Assembly: GCA_030044455.1 (NCBI GenBank)
Contig: JASHVU010000080.1
Coordinates: 1 to 7,529, forward strand
Direction: 5' to 3'
Length of the DNA: 7,529 bases
From: Acidobacteriaceae bacterium
GTDB lineage: Bacteria; Acidobacteriota; Terriglobia; Terriglobales; Acidobacteriaceae
The notes beneath the pieces were generated by a model. That model was not told where the DNA came from. It did not search any database and saw only the letters and a list, made by a program, of their open reading frames with translations. This document shows, piece after piece, positions 1 to 5,725 of the stretch (its first letter is position 1; every line of letters starts with the position of its first letter). Position numbers and translations under genes: made by a program.

Positions 1-5
1 ACTCG

Positions 6-599
6 CTATTGCGCCGGATCCGGCCTGGGATGCTTCGCCTTCCACCTAGCTTCTCGCTCCTGCACATCTTCGAGTTGGTCGGCGGTTATGCGCGTGCCCA
101 CCATCTGCCGATTGGCAGCGTACTGCGACTGGTTTGGCCCTTTCACCGCTGCAGCAAGATCGAGCCAGTAATACGCCTCGACATCGTCGTGCGGCACGCC
201 CTGACCCAGCGAGTAAAGCATACCCAGAGTACCCTGCGCGCCGGCATCTCCCTGGTCAGCGGCCTTGCGATACCACGCGGCAGCCTGCGTCATGTCACGC
301 TGAAACAACTTGCCTCTGCCATCGCGATAAAGATCTGCAAGATGAAGCTCGCCGGCGAGGTTTCCCTGATTCGCAGCCTTGGTGTACCACACGACCGCCT
401 GCTGATAATCGCGGCTTGCCGCGCAAATCTCCCCGGCCTGAACTTCGGCCGCGGCGTCACCCGCGTTGGCTTTTGTCAGCACAGCCGGATCGATGACCGC
501 TGCGACCCCCGTTTGCGCTGCGGCATATATCCCGCCCAGCGCCGCCAGCGCGCATACCGCCGCCGTGGCGCAAATCATTCGGTCTCTTAGTTTGTTCAC
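6..599 (-). CDS. Secreted Sel1-repeat (TPR-like) protein
   Basis: A 197-residue protein with an N-terminal export signal and Sel1-like repeats, short helix pairs that usually act as protein-protein scaffolds. The basic start (MNKLRDR) is followed by a hydrophobic stretch at about 9-28 ending in an AAAQ cleavage-like site, so a periplasmic or envelope location is likely. Repeat-like units lie at about 47-78, 79-116 and 117-152. The clearest signatures are AAAWYRKAADQGDAGAQ and LGMLYSLGQGVPHDDVEAYYW, followed by an ITADQLEDVQ tail with charged residues. The start is GTG at 597-599, with AAGAGGG at 610-616 on this strand, 10 nt upstream. An ATG seven codons in (576-578) would leave a shorter but still plausible signal peptide. 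The gene is divergent from glyA. The family is confident; the partner and role are unknown. Confidence 0.85.
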   Translation of the reverse strand: MNKLRDRMICATAAVCALAALGGIYAAAQTGVAAVIDPAVLTKANAGDAAAEVQAGEICAASRDYQQAVVWYTKAANQGNLAGELHLADLYRDGRGKLFQRDMTQAAAWYRKAADQGDAGAQGTLGMLYSLGQGVPHDDVEAYYWLDLAAAVKGPNQSQYAANRQMVGTRITADQLEDVQEREARWKAKHPRPDPAQ

Positions 600-620
600 G
601 TCGGAACCGCCCTCTTTGTC

Positions 621-651
621 TTTATAACTTTGTATCCAGTTTACTCAGCAC
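621..651 (-). promoter_or_regulatory. Possible promoter of the Sel1-repeat gene
   Basis: Reading the minus strand, TATAAA (621-626) lies just upstream of the AAGAGGG ribosome-binding sequence. It is a good -10 candidate giving a short 5' leader. The best -35 resemblance, TTGTGC, is about 21 nt further upstream, which is too far for an ideal sigma-70 promoter, so only the -10 element is reasonably supported. Confidence 0.25.
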
Positions 652-699
652 AAGCCCCGGCGCCTGCCCGAATCCACGAGCCCCTGCCCGGTCTTGCCG

Positions 700-705
700 T
701 AGAAT
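700..705 (+). promoter_or_regulatory. -10-like hexamer (TAGAAT) placed for leaderless glyA transcription
   Basis: TAGAAT matches the sigma-70 -10 consensus at five of six positions and ends 6 nt before the glyA ATG. Transcription would therefore start at or next to the A of the start codon. No Shine-Dalgarno sequence lies between. No convincing -35 is seen 16-18 nt upstream. Confidence 0.4.
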
Positions 706-711
706 TCTCTT

Positions 712-2022
712 ATGACTGACCGCATGTCGCTCACCCTCGCCCAAGCCGATCCTGACGTTGCCGCTGCTCTTGACCAGGAAACCCTCCGCCAGCACGAGGG
801 GCTGGAGATGATTGCCAGTGAAAACTTCGTCTCTGAAGCCGTGCTTGAAGCGGCCGGCTCGGTCTTTACTAACAAATACGCCGAGGGCTATCCTGGGCGC
901 CGCTACTACGGCGGATGCGAGTATGCCGATATCGTCGAGAATCTTGCCCGAGATCGCGCGCGACAGCTCTTTGGCGGCGAGCACGTCAATGTGCAGCCCC
1001 ATTCGGGTTCGCAGGCCAACGCGTCGGCCTACGCGGCGGTGCTGCAGCCCGGAGACACAATTCTGGGCCTGGACCTATCCCACGGTGGCCACCTCACGCA
1101 CGGTCATCGCCTCAGTTTCAGCGGCAAGCTTTATCGCACCACCTTCTACCACGTTCGCCGCGACACCGAGCAGATCGACTACGACGAGCTCGAGTCGATC
1201 GCGCTCAAGGAAAAGCCCAAGGTCATCATCGGCGGCGCAAGTGCCTATCCGCGCTTGTGGGACTTTGAGCGCATGCGCCAGATCGCGGACAAAATCGGCG
1301 CCTATTACATCTTCGACATGGCGCACATTGCCGGACTGGTCGCAGGCGCCGTGCATCCCTCGCCGGTTCCGCACGCGCACATCACCACCACCACCACGCA
1401 CAAAACCCTGCGCGGGCCCCGTGCCGGGCTTATTATCGTCGGCAAAGACATGGCGATAGGTTCAAAACCCGACCAGACCTTGAGCAAAGAGATTGATCGC
1501 GCCGTATTCCCTGGCCAGCAGGGCGGCCCGCTCATGCACATCGTCGCCGCCAAGGCCGTTGCGCTTGCTGAGGCGCTGCGCCCGGAGTTCCGCACCTACG
1601 CCGCGCAGATCAATGCCAACGCGAAGGCTCTGGCCGGGGCCTTGCAGGCGGCGGGCTTCCGGTTGGTTTCCGGTGGGACAGACAATCACCTCATGCTTGT
1701 CGATGTCTTCGAGAAAGGCATTCTTGGCTCCGAGGCAGAAGCGGCTCTGGGCAAGGCTGGTATCACCGTTAACAAGAACTCCATCCCCTGGGATACGAAT
1801 CCTCCGCTCAAACCGTCGGGCATTCGCGTAGGAACTCCTGCGCTCACTACACGCGGCATGAAGGAGCCCGAGATGAAGCAGATCGGCGCGTGGATCGCCA
1901 AGGCGCTCGAGCAGCGCAACGATGAAGCGGCACTCGACCGCATCCGCGGCGAAGTGGCGGAACTTGCCAACCAGTTCCCGCTCTACGCCTGGCGCCGTGC
2001 TCCGGTCGCAGTCAGCGCCTGA
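712..2022 (+). CDS. glyA: Serine hydroxymethyltransferase (glycine hydroxymethyltransferase)
   Basis: A PLP-dependent cytosolic enzyme interconverting serine and glycine while moving a one-carbon unit to or from tetrahydrofolate. It is the main feeder of folate one-carbon units for purines, thymidylate and methionine. The 436 residues match the usual bacterial length (about 415-435). Visible hallmarks are [11 protein letters not shown] near residue 30, [15 protein letters not shown] near 56-70, HSGSQAN near 97, the [11 protein letters not shown] segment with its PLP-contacting Asp near 201-211, and the Schiff-base lysine K231 in [22 protein letters not shown] lies near the C-terminus. It looks intact. 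The ATG at 712 has no Shine-Dalgarno sequence; instead TAGAAT (700-705) sits 6 nt before it, suggesting a leaderless message. A second ATG at 724 has no better support. It appears to be transcribed alone, and no glycine riboswitch was recognised in the 112-bp upstream gap. Confidence 0.97.
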   Translation: MTDRMSLTLAQADPDVAAALDQETLRQHEGLEMIASENFVSEAVLEAAGSVFTNKYAEGYPGRRYYGGCEYADIVENLARDRARQLFGGEHVNVQPHSGSQANASAYAAVLQPGDTILGLDLSHGGHLTHGHRLSFSGKLYRTTFYHVRRDTEQIDYDELESIALKEKPKVIIGGASAYPRLWDFERMRQIADKIGAYYIFDMAHIAGLVAGAVHPSPVPHAHITTTTTHKTLRGPRAGLIIVGKDMAIGSKPDQTLSKEIDRAVFPGQQGGPLMHIVAAKAVALAEALRPEFRTYAAQINANAKALAGALQAAGFRLVSGGTDNHLMLVDVFEKGILGSEAEAALGKAGITVNKNSIPWDTNPPLKPSGIRVGTPALTTRGMKEPEMKQIGAWIAKALEQRNDEAALDRIRGEVAELANQFPLYAWRRAPVAVSA

Positions 2023-2063
2023 TCAAGAAAACCTGAATTTTGCAGGCGGTACGCAACTCTTCA

Positions 2064-2093
2064 TTGCGAGCATCCATCTACCTTCAGTAGGAT
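2064..2093 (+). promoter_or_regulatory. Possible promoter of the His/Trp-rich secreted protein gene
   Basis: TTGCGA (2064-2069) and TAGGAT (2088-2093) are separated by 18 nt, each matching its consensus at four of six positions. Initiation near 2100 would put the small hairpin at 2097-2109 at the extreme 5' end of the message, with a leader of about 47 nt before the ATG. The assignment is weak. Confidence 0.25.
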
Positions 2094-2096
2094 GAC

Positions 2097-2115
2097 CGGC
2101 TTAGAGCCGAGTTTT
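2097..2115 (+). terminator. Small hairpin plus T-run: weak glyA terminator or 5'-end hairpin
   Basis: CGGCT (2097-2101) pairs with AGCCG (2105-2109) around a three-base TAG loop. AG and TTTT (2112-2115) follow. The shape fits a minimal intrinsic terminator 75 nt after glyA, but the stem has only 5 bp and the T-run only four bases. It ends 20 nt before the next gene's Shine-Dalgarno sequence, so it may instead be a 5'-end hairpin of that message. Confidence 0.3.
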
Positions 2116-2134
2116 GAATCCTCGACGGTTCCCC

Positions 2135-2141
2135 AAGGAGG
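2135..2141 (+). promoter_or_regulatory. Strong ribosome-binding site (AAGGAGG) fixing the start at 2147
   Basis: AAGGAGG is a perfect match to the 16S anti-Shine-Dalgarno core, with 5 nt to the ATG at 2147. This excludes the in-frame TTG at 2114, whose extra 11 residues would also spoil the signal peptide. Confidence 0.85.
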
Positions 2142-2146
2142 AAGCG

Positions 2147-2641
2147 ATGCGCATCATCAAGATTGCTTTGGCCGGATTGTTTCTGATGGCTCTGCCGGCT
2201 TTCGCCCAACGCACAACCCATCCACCCGCGCGCGGACCCGAACCGTATCACGGCACTCCTCACACTTATGAGCCTCAGCACAACTACAGCGATAAGGCTG
2301 GTCACCCCAACGTGCCGCACGTTGACGGCAAAACGTGGGTGGGCCACGACACCGGCCCGAACGATCCCCACTACCACTTGGATCATCCGTGGGAGCACGG
2401 TCACTTTTCCGGCGGATTTGGCCCGCACCACGTCTGGCATCTGGGCGGCGGCGGCCCGGGCCGCTTCTGGTTCAACGGCTGGTTCTGGAGCGTCGCACCT
2501 TTCGACGTGGCCTTCTGCGACGGCTGGTTGTGGGACTCCGATGACATCATCATCTACGAGGATCCCGACCACCCCGGCTGGTATCTCGCCTATAACGTTC
2601 GCCTGGGTACTTATGTCCACGTCATGTATCTGGGCACATAG
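2147..2641 (+). CDS. Secreted His/Trp/Gly-rich protein of unknown function
   Basis: A 164-residue exported protein with no domain I can name. Residues 1-20 ([20 protein letters not shown]) form a classic signal peptide with an A-F-A cleavage site before Q21. The mature N-terminal half is polar and rich in His and Pro ([35 protein letters not shown]). A glycine run follows, then an aromatic block ([10 protein letters not shown]), an acidic [16 protein letters not shown] segment, and a C-terminal [17 protein letters not shown] count 17 His and 9 Trp. I recall similar proteins annotated as hypothetical in Terriglobia, but that is memory, not a search. The His pairs and acidic patch could bind metal, and the aromatic block could contact cell wall or carbohydrate; both are guesses. 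The gene is monocistronic, closed by a strong terminator 24 nt downstream. It is probably periplasmic or extracellular. Confidence 0.8.
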   Translation: MRIIKIALAGLFLMALPAFAQRTTHPPARGPEPYHGTPHTYEPQHNYSDKAGHPNVPHVDGKTWVGHDTGPNDPHYHLDHPWEHGHFSGGFGPHHVWHLGGGGPGRFWFNGWFWSVAPFDVAFCDGWLWDSDDIIIYEDPDHPGWYLAYNVRLGTYVHVMYLGT

Positions 2642-2664
2642 GTCAACATCTGACTAAGAACGTC

Positions 2665-2696
2665 AAAAGGGATGGCTCACACTGGCCATCCCTTTT
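2665..2696 (+). terminator. Strong symmetrical intrinsic terminator
   Basis: AAAAGGGATGGC (2665-2676) and GCCATCCCTTTT (2685-2696) form a perfect 12-bp stem around an 8-nt loop. The right arm ends in TTTT and the left arm begins with AAAA, so the same structure could work on both strands. It starts 24 nt after the stop of the secreted-protein gene and is the clearest terminator in the window. Confidence 0.88.
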
Positions 2697-2841
2697 GCTC
2701 AGATTCATTGCAACTAATGCGCAACGATGTGCAGGTAACTCCTACTTAGGGCCCGGACTGATTACCGATTACTGCAACTTAAACGAGAGTTTTATTCCTA
2801 GTGAGTAGTCAAGAAGCTCGATCGTCCTATATCCTGTAGCT
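2697..2841. other. Intergenic region before the lysine-rich small protein
   Basis: No gene is seen here. Small features are GCAAC pentamers starting at 2710, 2721 and 2774 (the first two one helical turn apart) and a near-tandem GATTAC/GATTAC at 2760-2765 and 2767-2772. They could be regulator half-sites, but each is short enough to arise by chance. The -10-like TATCCT lies at the downstream end. Confidence 0.3.
2806..2835 (+). promoter_or_regulatory. Possible leaderless promoter of the lysine-rich small protein gene
   Basis: TATCCT (2830-2835, a TANNNT hexamer) ends 6 nt before the ATG at 2842. TAGTCA (2806-2811), four of six matches to TTGACA, lies 18 nt upstream of it. There is no Shine-Dalgarno sequence before the ATG, so initiation at or beside the start codon is plausible. 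An overlapping TATATC at 2828-2833 is an alternative -10. Confidence 0.4.
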
Positions 2842-3081
2842 ATGGGAATTGATTCGATTCTTGCTGAAATTGATGCGGAGATCGCGCGGCTAACTGAAGC
2901 TCGTGCTCTCCTGGCCAGTATGGGTTCTCGAACGCCGGTTGCAAGCAAAGGCAAAGCCGCGAAGAAGGCCGCTAAGAAAGCCGGCAAGAAACGCGTACTG
3001 AGCGCAGAAGCACGCAAGCGTATTGCGGATGCTCAGCGCAAACGCTGGGCCGCTGAGCGCGCCAAGGCAAAGTCCAAATAA
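2842..3081 (+). CDS. Small lysine-rich, histone-H1-like putative nucleic-acid-binding protein
   Basis: A 79-residue, strongly basic protein in three parts. Residues 2-27 form a predicted amphipathic helix (DSILAEIDAEIARLTEARAL) suited to dimerisation. Residues 36-51 are a Lys/Ala linker (AAKKAAKKAGKKR) like histone H1-type tails of bacterial nucleoid proteins. Residues 52-79 hold a basic helix (VLSAEARKRIADAQRKRWAA) loosely resembling NUMOD3-type DNA-binding segments. Small proteins of this layout are, as I recall, common in Acidobacteriota and usually unannotated. DNA or RNA binding is inferred from charge and pattern only. The ATG at 2842 has no Shine-Dalgarno sequence but a TANNNT hexamer 6 nt upstream. 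The reading frame is supported by the periodic helix pattern and a clean TAA stop, with no in-frame alternative. No signal peptide is present, so it is probably cytoplasmic or nucleoid-associated. Confidence 0.8.
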   Translation: MGIDSILAEIDAEIARLTEARALLASMGSRTPVASKGKAAKKAAKKAGKKRVLSAEARKRIADAQRKRWAAERAKAKSK

Positions 3082-3366
3082 CTTGCGCTTGCTTCGCCGA
3101 TAGCCGAGACTGGCTGGAGTAATTGGAGATGGGTGCCTTCACCTTCACCGCCCCTCGCACGCTGCGAAACGGGTGAGTATCTGCTCGCGCCCGGCATCCG
3201 TATTCCTGTGATGTAACCCGGTAAGTTCGCCCCCTCCGACGTGCCCGTGTCCCCGATTCATCTATCAGTCGACATGGTTGGTGATACCTCCCCTTGCATT
3301 TGCCAAAGAATCGGTCTAAGTTGTCTGCATTCCGGGGTAGGCAGCTTTGTTGAACGGAGGTAAGCC
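3082..3366. other. 285-bp intergenic region without a recognisable gene
   Basis: I find no convincing ORF, tRNA or strong terminator. A minus-strand frame crosses the region but overlaps both flanking genes and has no protein-like features. A tandem TTCACC repeat lies near 3138-3149. An imperfect hairpin, CTGC (3325-3328) with GCAG (3341-3344), sits just before the ribosome-binding site of the TPR gene. The only promoter resemblance is TTGCAT (3294-3299) with TCTAAG (3315-3320) at a short 15-nt spacing. Confidence 0.4.
3354..3360 (+). promoter_or_regulatory. Ribosome-binding site (ACGGAGG) supporting the TTG start at 3367
   Basis: The GGAGG core ends 6 nt before TTG at 3367. No in-frame ATG occurs until well past the signal peptide, so TTG is the credible start. 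Confidence 0.75.
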
Positions 3367-4089
3367 TTGTACTCTCGCCAACTGATTCAAGGGTCACTGC
3401 TGTCGGTGGTTGCCACCGCTTTACTCACGGCCCAGTCGCCTGCGCCTCAACCCCAGCCTACGCTCGAATCTCTGAGTGCGGCCTATGCTCAGGCTATGCA
3501 GGATCGCGATTGGCCGGGAGCGATCGCGGCCGCGCAAAAGCTGGTGGATATTGGCCCGACTGCTGAGCACTTCCGCCTACTAGGCGCCGCGCAGAGCAAC
3601 GCAAAGGACAATCAAGCTGCGTTGGCCACTCTTGATCGCGCCCTCGACGCCGCCGAGACTGAAAAACCCGCCGCAGGCCAGCCCGACACTGCATGGAAGG
3701 ACATGGTATCGAAGATCTATCTCAACAAAGGCAATGCGCTGCTCAAGCTTCACCGCAATTCTGACGCGATTGAGGCCTATAACCGCTCGGCCGATCTGGC
3801 CACTGACCCTGCTGTACCAACCTTCAACATCTGCGCCGTGTTCTACGACGTTGGCGACACGCAGAATGCGCTCCCCGCCTGCCGCAAGGCAGTCATCGCC
3901 GGCCCCACAAATGCAAATGCGTGGTTTGTACTGGGCTCACTGCTTTTTGTGGATGCCAAAACGGATGCGCAGGGCAAGTCTGTCATCACACCCGAATGCC
4001 GCCAAGCCCTCGAAAAATACCTTGAGCTGGCTCAGGATGGGCCTCATGCCGCCGATGTAGAATCCATGCTGCACATGTCGGCGAAATAA
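3367..4089 (+). CDS. Exported tetratricopeptide-repeat (TPR) protein
   Basis: A 240-residue protein with a signal peptide followed by TPR helix pairs, a scaffold fold for protein-protein contacts. The hydrophobic segment at about 8-22 (SLLSVVATALLTAQ) leads into a proline/glutamine-rich linker (SPAPQPQPQP-like). Helical repeats follow at roughly 33-64, 66-98, 114-147 and 150-182, with a final helical region at 184-238. The best TPR signature is GNALLKLHRNSDAIEAYNRS (122-141). Cysteines in NICAVFY, ALPACRKA and PECRQA could form disulphides if the protein is periplasmic. The TTG start is justified by GGAGG 6 nt upstream. The gene ends 24 nt before the convergent aldehyde dehydrogenase gene, with no clear terminator between. 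It may assist envelope assembly or secretion, but nothing nearby identifies a partner. Confidence 0.85.
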   Translation: MYSRQLIQGSLLSVVATALLTAQSPAPQPQPTLESLSAAYAQAMQDRDWPGAIAAAQKLVDIGPTAEHFRLLGAAQSNAKDNQAALATLDRALDAAETEKPAAGQPDTAWKDMVSKIYLNKGNALLKLHRNSDAIEAYNRSADLATDPAVPTFNICAVFYDVGDTQNALPACRKAVIAGPTNANAWFVLGSLLFVDAKTDAQGKSVITPECRQALEKYLELAQDGPHAADVESMLHMSAK

Positions 4090-4113
4090 CCGTGCTGACT
4101 CAAACTTCTTGCC

Positions 4114-5565
4114 TCACACCTGCCCCACGCCGCTCATCACCAGCATCCGCGGCTCGGTCATCTCTTCAATCGCCCAGCGAATGCCTTCGCGTCCCAGCCC
4201 CGAATCCTTCACGCCCCCGTAAGGCATGGGGTCGAGGCGCCATGAAGGCGTGTCGCCCACGATCAGCGCGCCCACTTCGAGCTCGCGGAACGCCGTTAGA
4301 ATGCGGCCCGCGTCGCGCGTCATCAGGCCCGCCTGCAGCCCATACTTCGAGTGATTCACCTCGGCCAGCGCATCCTCAAAGTCGTCGTAGGGCTCAATCG
4401 CCACCACCGGACCAAACGCTTCTTCGTCGCGCAAATGCATGCCCGGTTTTGTCCCGGTCAGGATGGCCGGCGTAATCACCGGGCCCTTGCGCTCGCCGCC
4501 GCCAACCAGCTTTGCCCCGCCTGCCACGGCCTCTTTGATCCACTCTCCCACACGGTCGGCTTCCTCCGGCCTGATCATCGGTCCAACTTCGGTCGCCTCA
4601 TCGGCCGGGTCGCCGGTAGCCATCTTCGCCGCGCATTCAACCACCTTCCACAAGAAGGTTTGAAAGATGCTGTGCGCTACAAAAACCCGCTGCACGCTGA
4701 TGCACGACTGTCCCGCGAACGAAAACGCCGCATGAGCCGTGCGCACTGCGGCCTCATCGAGATCGAGCCAGTCGTTGTGCACAATCAGCGCGGCATTGCC
4801 GCCCAGTTCGAGCAGCACCCGCTTGCGACTGGAGTGCACCTTCAGCTCCCACCCTACCTTTGCCGAGCCGGTAAAACTCAGTAGTTTCACGCGGTCTTCC
4901 TTCTCGGCCAGCCAGCAGGTGTCAGCGTTCGAGAGCGGCAGAATCGCCAGCGCTTCTTGAGGCCAGCCGGCCTTTAGAATCAACTCGCCCAGCGCCAGTG
5001 CGGTAAACGGCGTTTGCGGCGCGGGCTTCAGAATCACCGGGCAGCCGGAGGCGATGGCCGGCGCCACTTTGTGCGCCACCAGGTTCAACGGAAAGTTGAA
5101 AGGAGTAATGGCCAGCACCGGGCCCATTGCGAACCGGTGCACCAGTCCCCAGCGGCCCTCGTTGCCTTCGGTAATGTCAAGCGGAATCGAATCGCCGCCC
5201 AGCCGGATGGTCTCTTCTGCGGCTGTTTTGAAGGTCAGCACCGAGCGGTCCACCTCGGCTCGCGCCATCCGCACCGGCTTGCCGGCCTCGGCCACAATCA
5301 GCTGCGCAAAGCGTTCCTTCTGCTCAATCAGCGCCGCGGCAATATCTTCCAGAATCTCGCGGCGCTTCCAGCGCGGCAGCGACCGCGTGCGGCGCAGGCT
5401 GGCCGCCGCATGATTCACCGCCTGGCGCGCATCGGCCCGTGTAGCAATCGTTGCGCGCCCCACCAAACCCTGATCCCACGGCGACCGCACCTCAAGCGTT
5501 TCGCCCTCAGTCCACTCCTTGCCACAAAGCAAAAATCCCGTAGGCGATCCCGGACGCATCTTCAT
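4114..5565 (-). CDS. NAD(P)-dependent aldehyde dehydrogenase
   Basis: A 483-residue cytosolic enzyme of the aldehyde dehydrogenase superfamily, which oxidises an aldehyde to a carboxylate with NAD(P)+. The length is typical and all key elements are present: oxyanion-stabilising N157 in TPFNFPLN, cofactor-binding K180 in LKPAPQTP, the FTGSAKVG turn (231-238), general base E253 in LLELGGN, nucleophile C288 in FAGQSC, and EEAFGPV (381-387). The C-terminal MPYGGVKDSGLGREGIRWAIEEMTEP recalls the lactaldehyde/non-phosphorylating glyceraldehyde-3-phosphate dehydrogenase branch and ALDH21-like proteins (motif split here: MPYGGVKDSG then GREGIRWAIEEMTEP), but the substrate cannot be read from sequence. 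The ATG at 5563-5565 is preceded on this strand by AGGAG (5576-5580) and a TTGCCA/TACCAT promoter. A palindrome covers the -35 box, hinting at repressor control. The gene diverges from the glycosylase gene. Confidence 0.95.
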   Translation of the reverse strand: MKMRPGSPTGFLLCGKEWTEGETLEVRSPWDQGLVGRATIATRADARQAVNHAAASLRRTRSLPRWKRREILEDIAAALIEQKERFAQLIVAEAGKPVRMARAEVDRSVLTFKTAAEETIRLGGDSIPLDITEGNEGRWGLVHRFAMGPVLAITPFNFPLNLVAHKVAPAIASGCPVILKPAPQTPFTALALGELILKAGWPQEALAILPLSNADTCWLAEKEDRVKLLSFTGSAKVGWELKVHSSRKRVLLELGGNAALIVHNDWLDLDEAAVRTAHAAFSFAGQSCISVQRVFVAHSIFQTFLWKVVECAAKMATGDPADEATEVGPMIRPEEADRVGEWIKEAVAGGAKLVGGGERKGPVITPAILTGTKPGMHLRDEEAFGPVVAIEPYDDFEDALAEVNHSKYGLQAGLMTRDAGRILTAFRELEVGALIVGDTPSWRLDPMPYGGVKDSGLGREGIRWAIEEMTEPRMLVMSGVGQV

Positions 5566-5575
5566 GGTTTTGCCG

Positions 5576-5580
5576 CTCCT
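5576..5580 (-). promoter_or_regulatory. Ribosome-binding site (AGGAG) of the aldehyde dehydrogenase gene
   Basis: AGGAG lies 10 nt upstream of the ATG at 5565, a slightly long but workable spacing. It is closer to this ATG than to the in-frame ATG two codons later, so the first is preferred. Confidence 0.6.
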
Positions 5581-5592
5581 GCTTACCCCTCC

Positions 5593-5620
5593 ATGGTACA
5601 GGCGAACGGCGGTGTGGCAA
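5593..5620 (-). promoter_or_regulatory. Candidate sigma-70 promoter of the aldehyde dehydrogenase gene
   Basis: On the minus strand TTGCCA (5615-5620, five of six matches to TTGACA) and TACCAT (5593-5598, four of six to TATAAT) are 16 nt apart. Initiation near 5586 would give a leader of about 20 nt that still contains the AGGAG ribosome-binding site. Confidence 0.45.
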
Positions 5621-5638
5621 GCTCAAGAGTCGAGCTTG
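5618..5638. repeat. 21-bp palindrome over the aldehyde dehydrogenase -35 box (operator candidate)
   Basis: CAAGCTC (5618-5624) and GAGCTTG (5632-5638) are perfect 7-bp inverted repeats separated by AAGAGTC. Size and symmetry fit a dimeric regulator's binding site. The repeat overlaps the TTGCCA -35 candidate of the minus-strand gene, where a bound protein would block RNA polymerase. No T-run follows, so a terminator is unlikely. No regulator gene is encoded in the window. Confidence 0.45.
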
Positions 5639-5649
5639 ATGCGGTTCGA

Positions 5650-5697
5650 ATTCCGGAAAGGAACCAGATTCCGGCGCACATCTGGATCCGGGCCAGA
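5650..5697. repeat. Cluster of short direct and inverted repeats upstream of the glycosylase gene
   Basis: ATTCCGG occurs at 5650-5656 and 5668-5674. CCAGAT (5664-5669) is inverted with ATCTGG (5680-5685). Within the latter, TCTGG (5681-5685) is also inverted with CCAGA (5693-5697), so two hairpins sharing the central arm are mutually exclusive. If the glycosylase gene is leaderless, this lies in promoter DNA rather than RNA. Confidence 0.35.
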
Positions 5698-5713
5698 GAT
5701 CCCCCGCGCGCGA

Positions 5714-5719
5714 TAAACT
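5714..5719 (+). promoter_or_regulatory. -10-like hexamer (TAAACT) placed for leaderless transcription of the glycosylase gene
   Basis: TAAACT fits TANNNT and ends 6 nt before the ATG at 5726. The intervening CCTCTC contains no Shine-Dalgarno sequence. No good -35 is visible at 16-18 nt upstream. Confidence 0.35.
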
Positions 5720-5725
5720 CCTCTC

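Noticed and set aside
9..590. A 193-codon plus-strand frame opposite the Sel1-repeat gene
   Set aside because: The minus-strand frame has a signal peptide and Sel1 repeats; the plus frame is Arg/Leu/Cys-rich noise.
600..711. Glycine riboswitch upstream of glyA
   Set aside because: The 112-bp gap is shared with a divergent gene, and the likely leaderless start leaves no room for an aptamer. I recognise no aptamer core.
2084..2620. A 178-codon minus-strand frame opposite the His/Trp-rich gene
   Set aside because: It looked hydrophobic and protein-like at first, but the plus frame has the perfect SD, the signal peptide and the downstream terminator.
2760..2772. GATTAC near-tandem repeat as an iteron or CRISPR-like element
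   Set aside because: There are only two copies of six bases; nothing extends it into an array.
2972..3397. A 141-codon minus-strand frame across the 285-bp gap
   Set aside because: It overlaps the ends of both flanking plus-strand genes, is rich in Arg/Ser/Cys without any pattern, and has no SD.
2147..4089. A possible operon of the secreted protein, lysine-rich protein and TPR genes
   Set aside because: A strong terminator at 2665-2696 and gaps of 200 and 285 bp separate them, so co-transcription is unlikely.
4351..4884. Plus-strand frames inside the aldehyde dehydrogenase gene (also 5014-5772)
   Set aside because: The minus strand encodes a complete aldehyde dehydrogenase; the plus frames are His/Arg-rich shadows.
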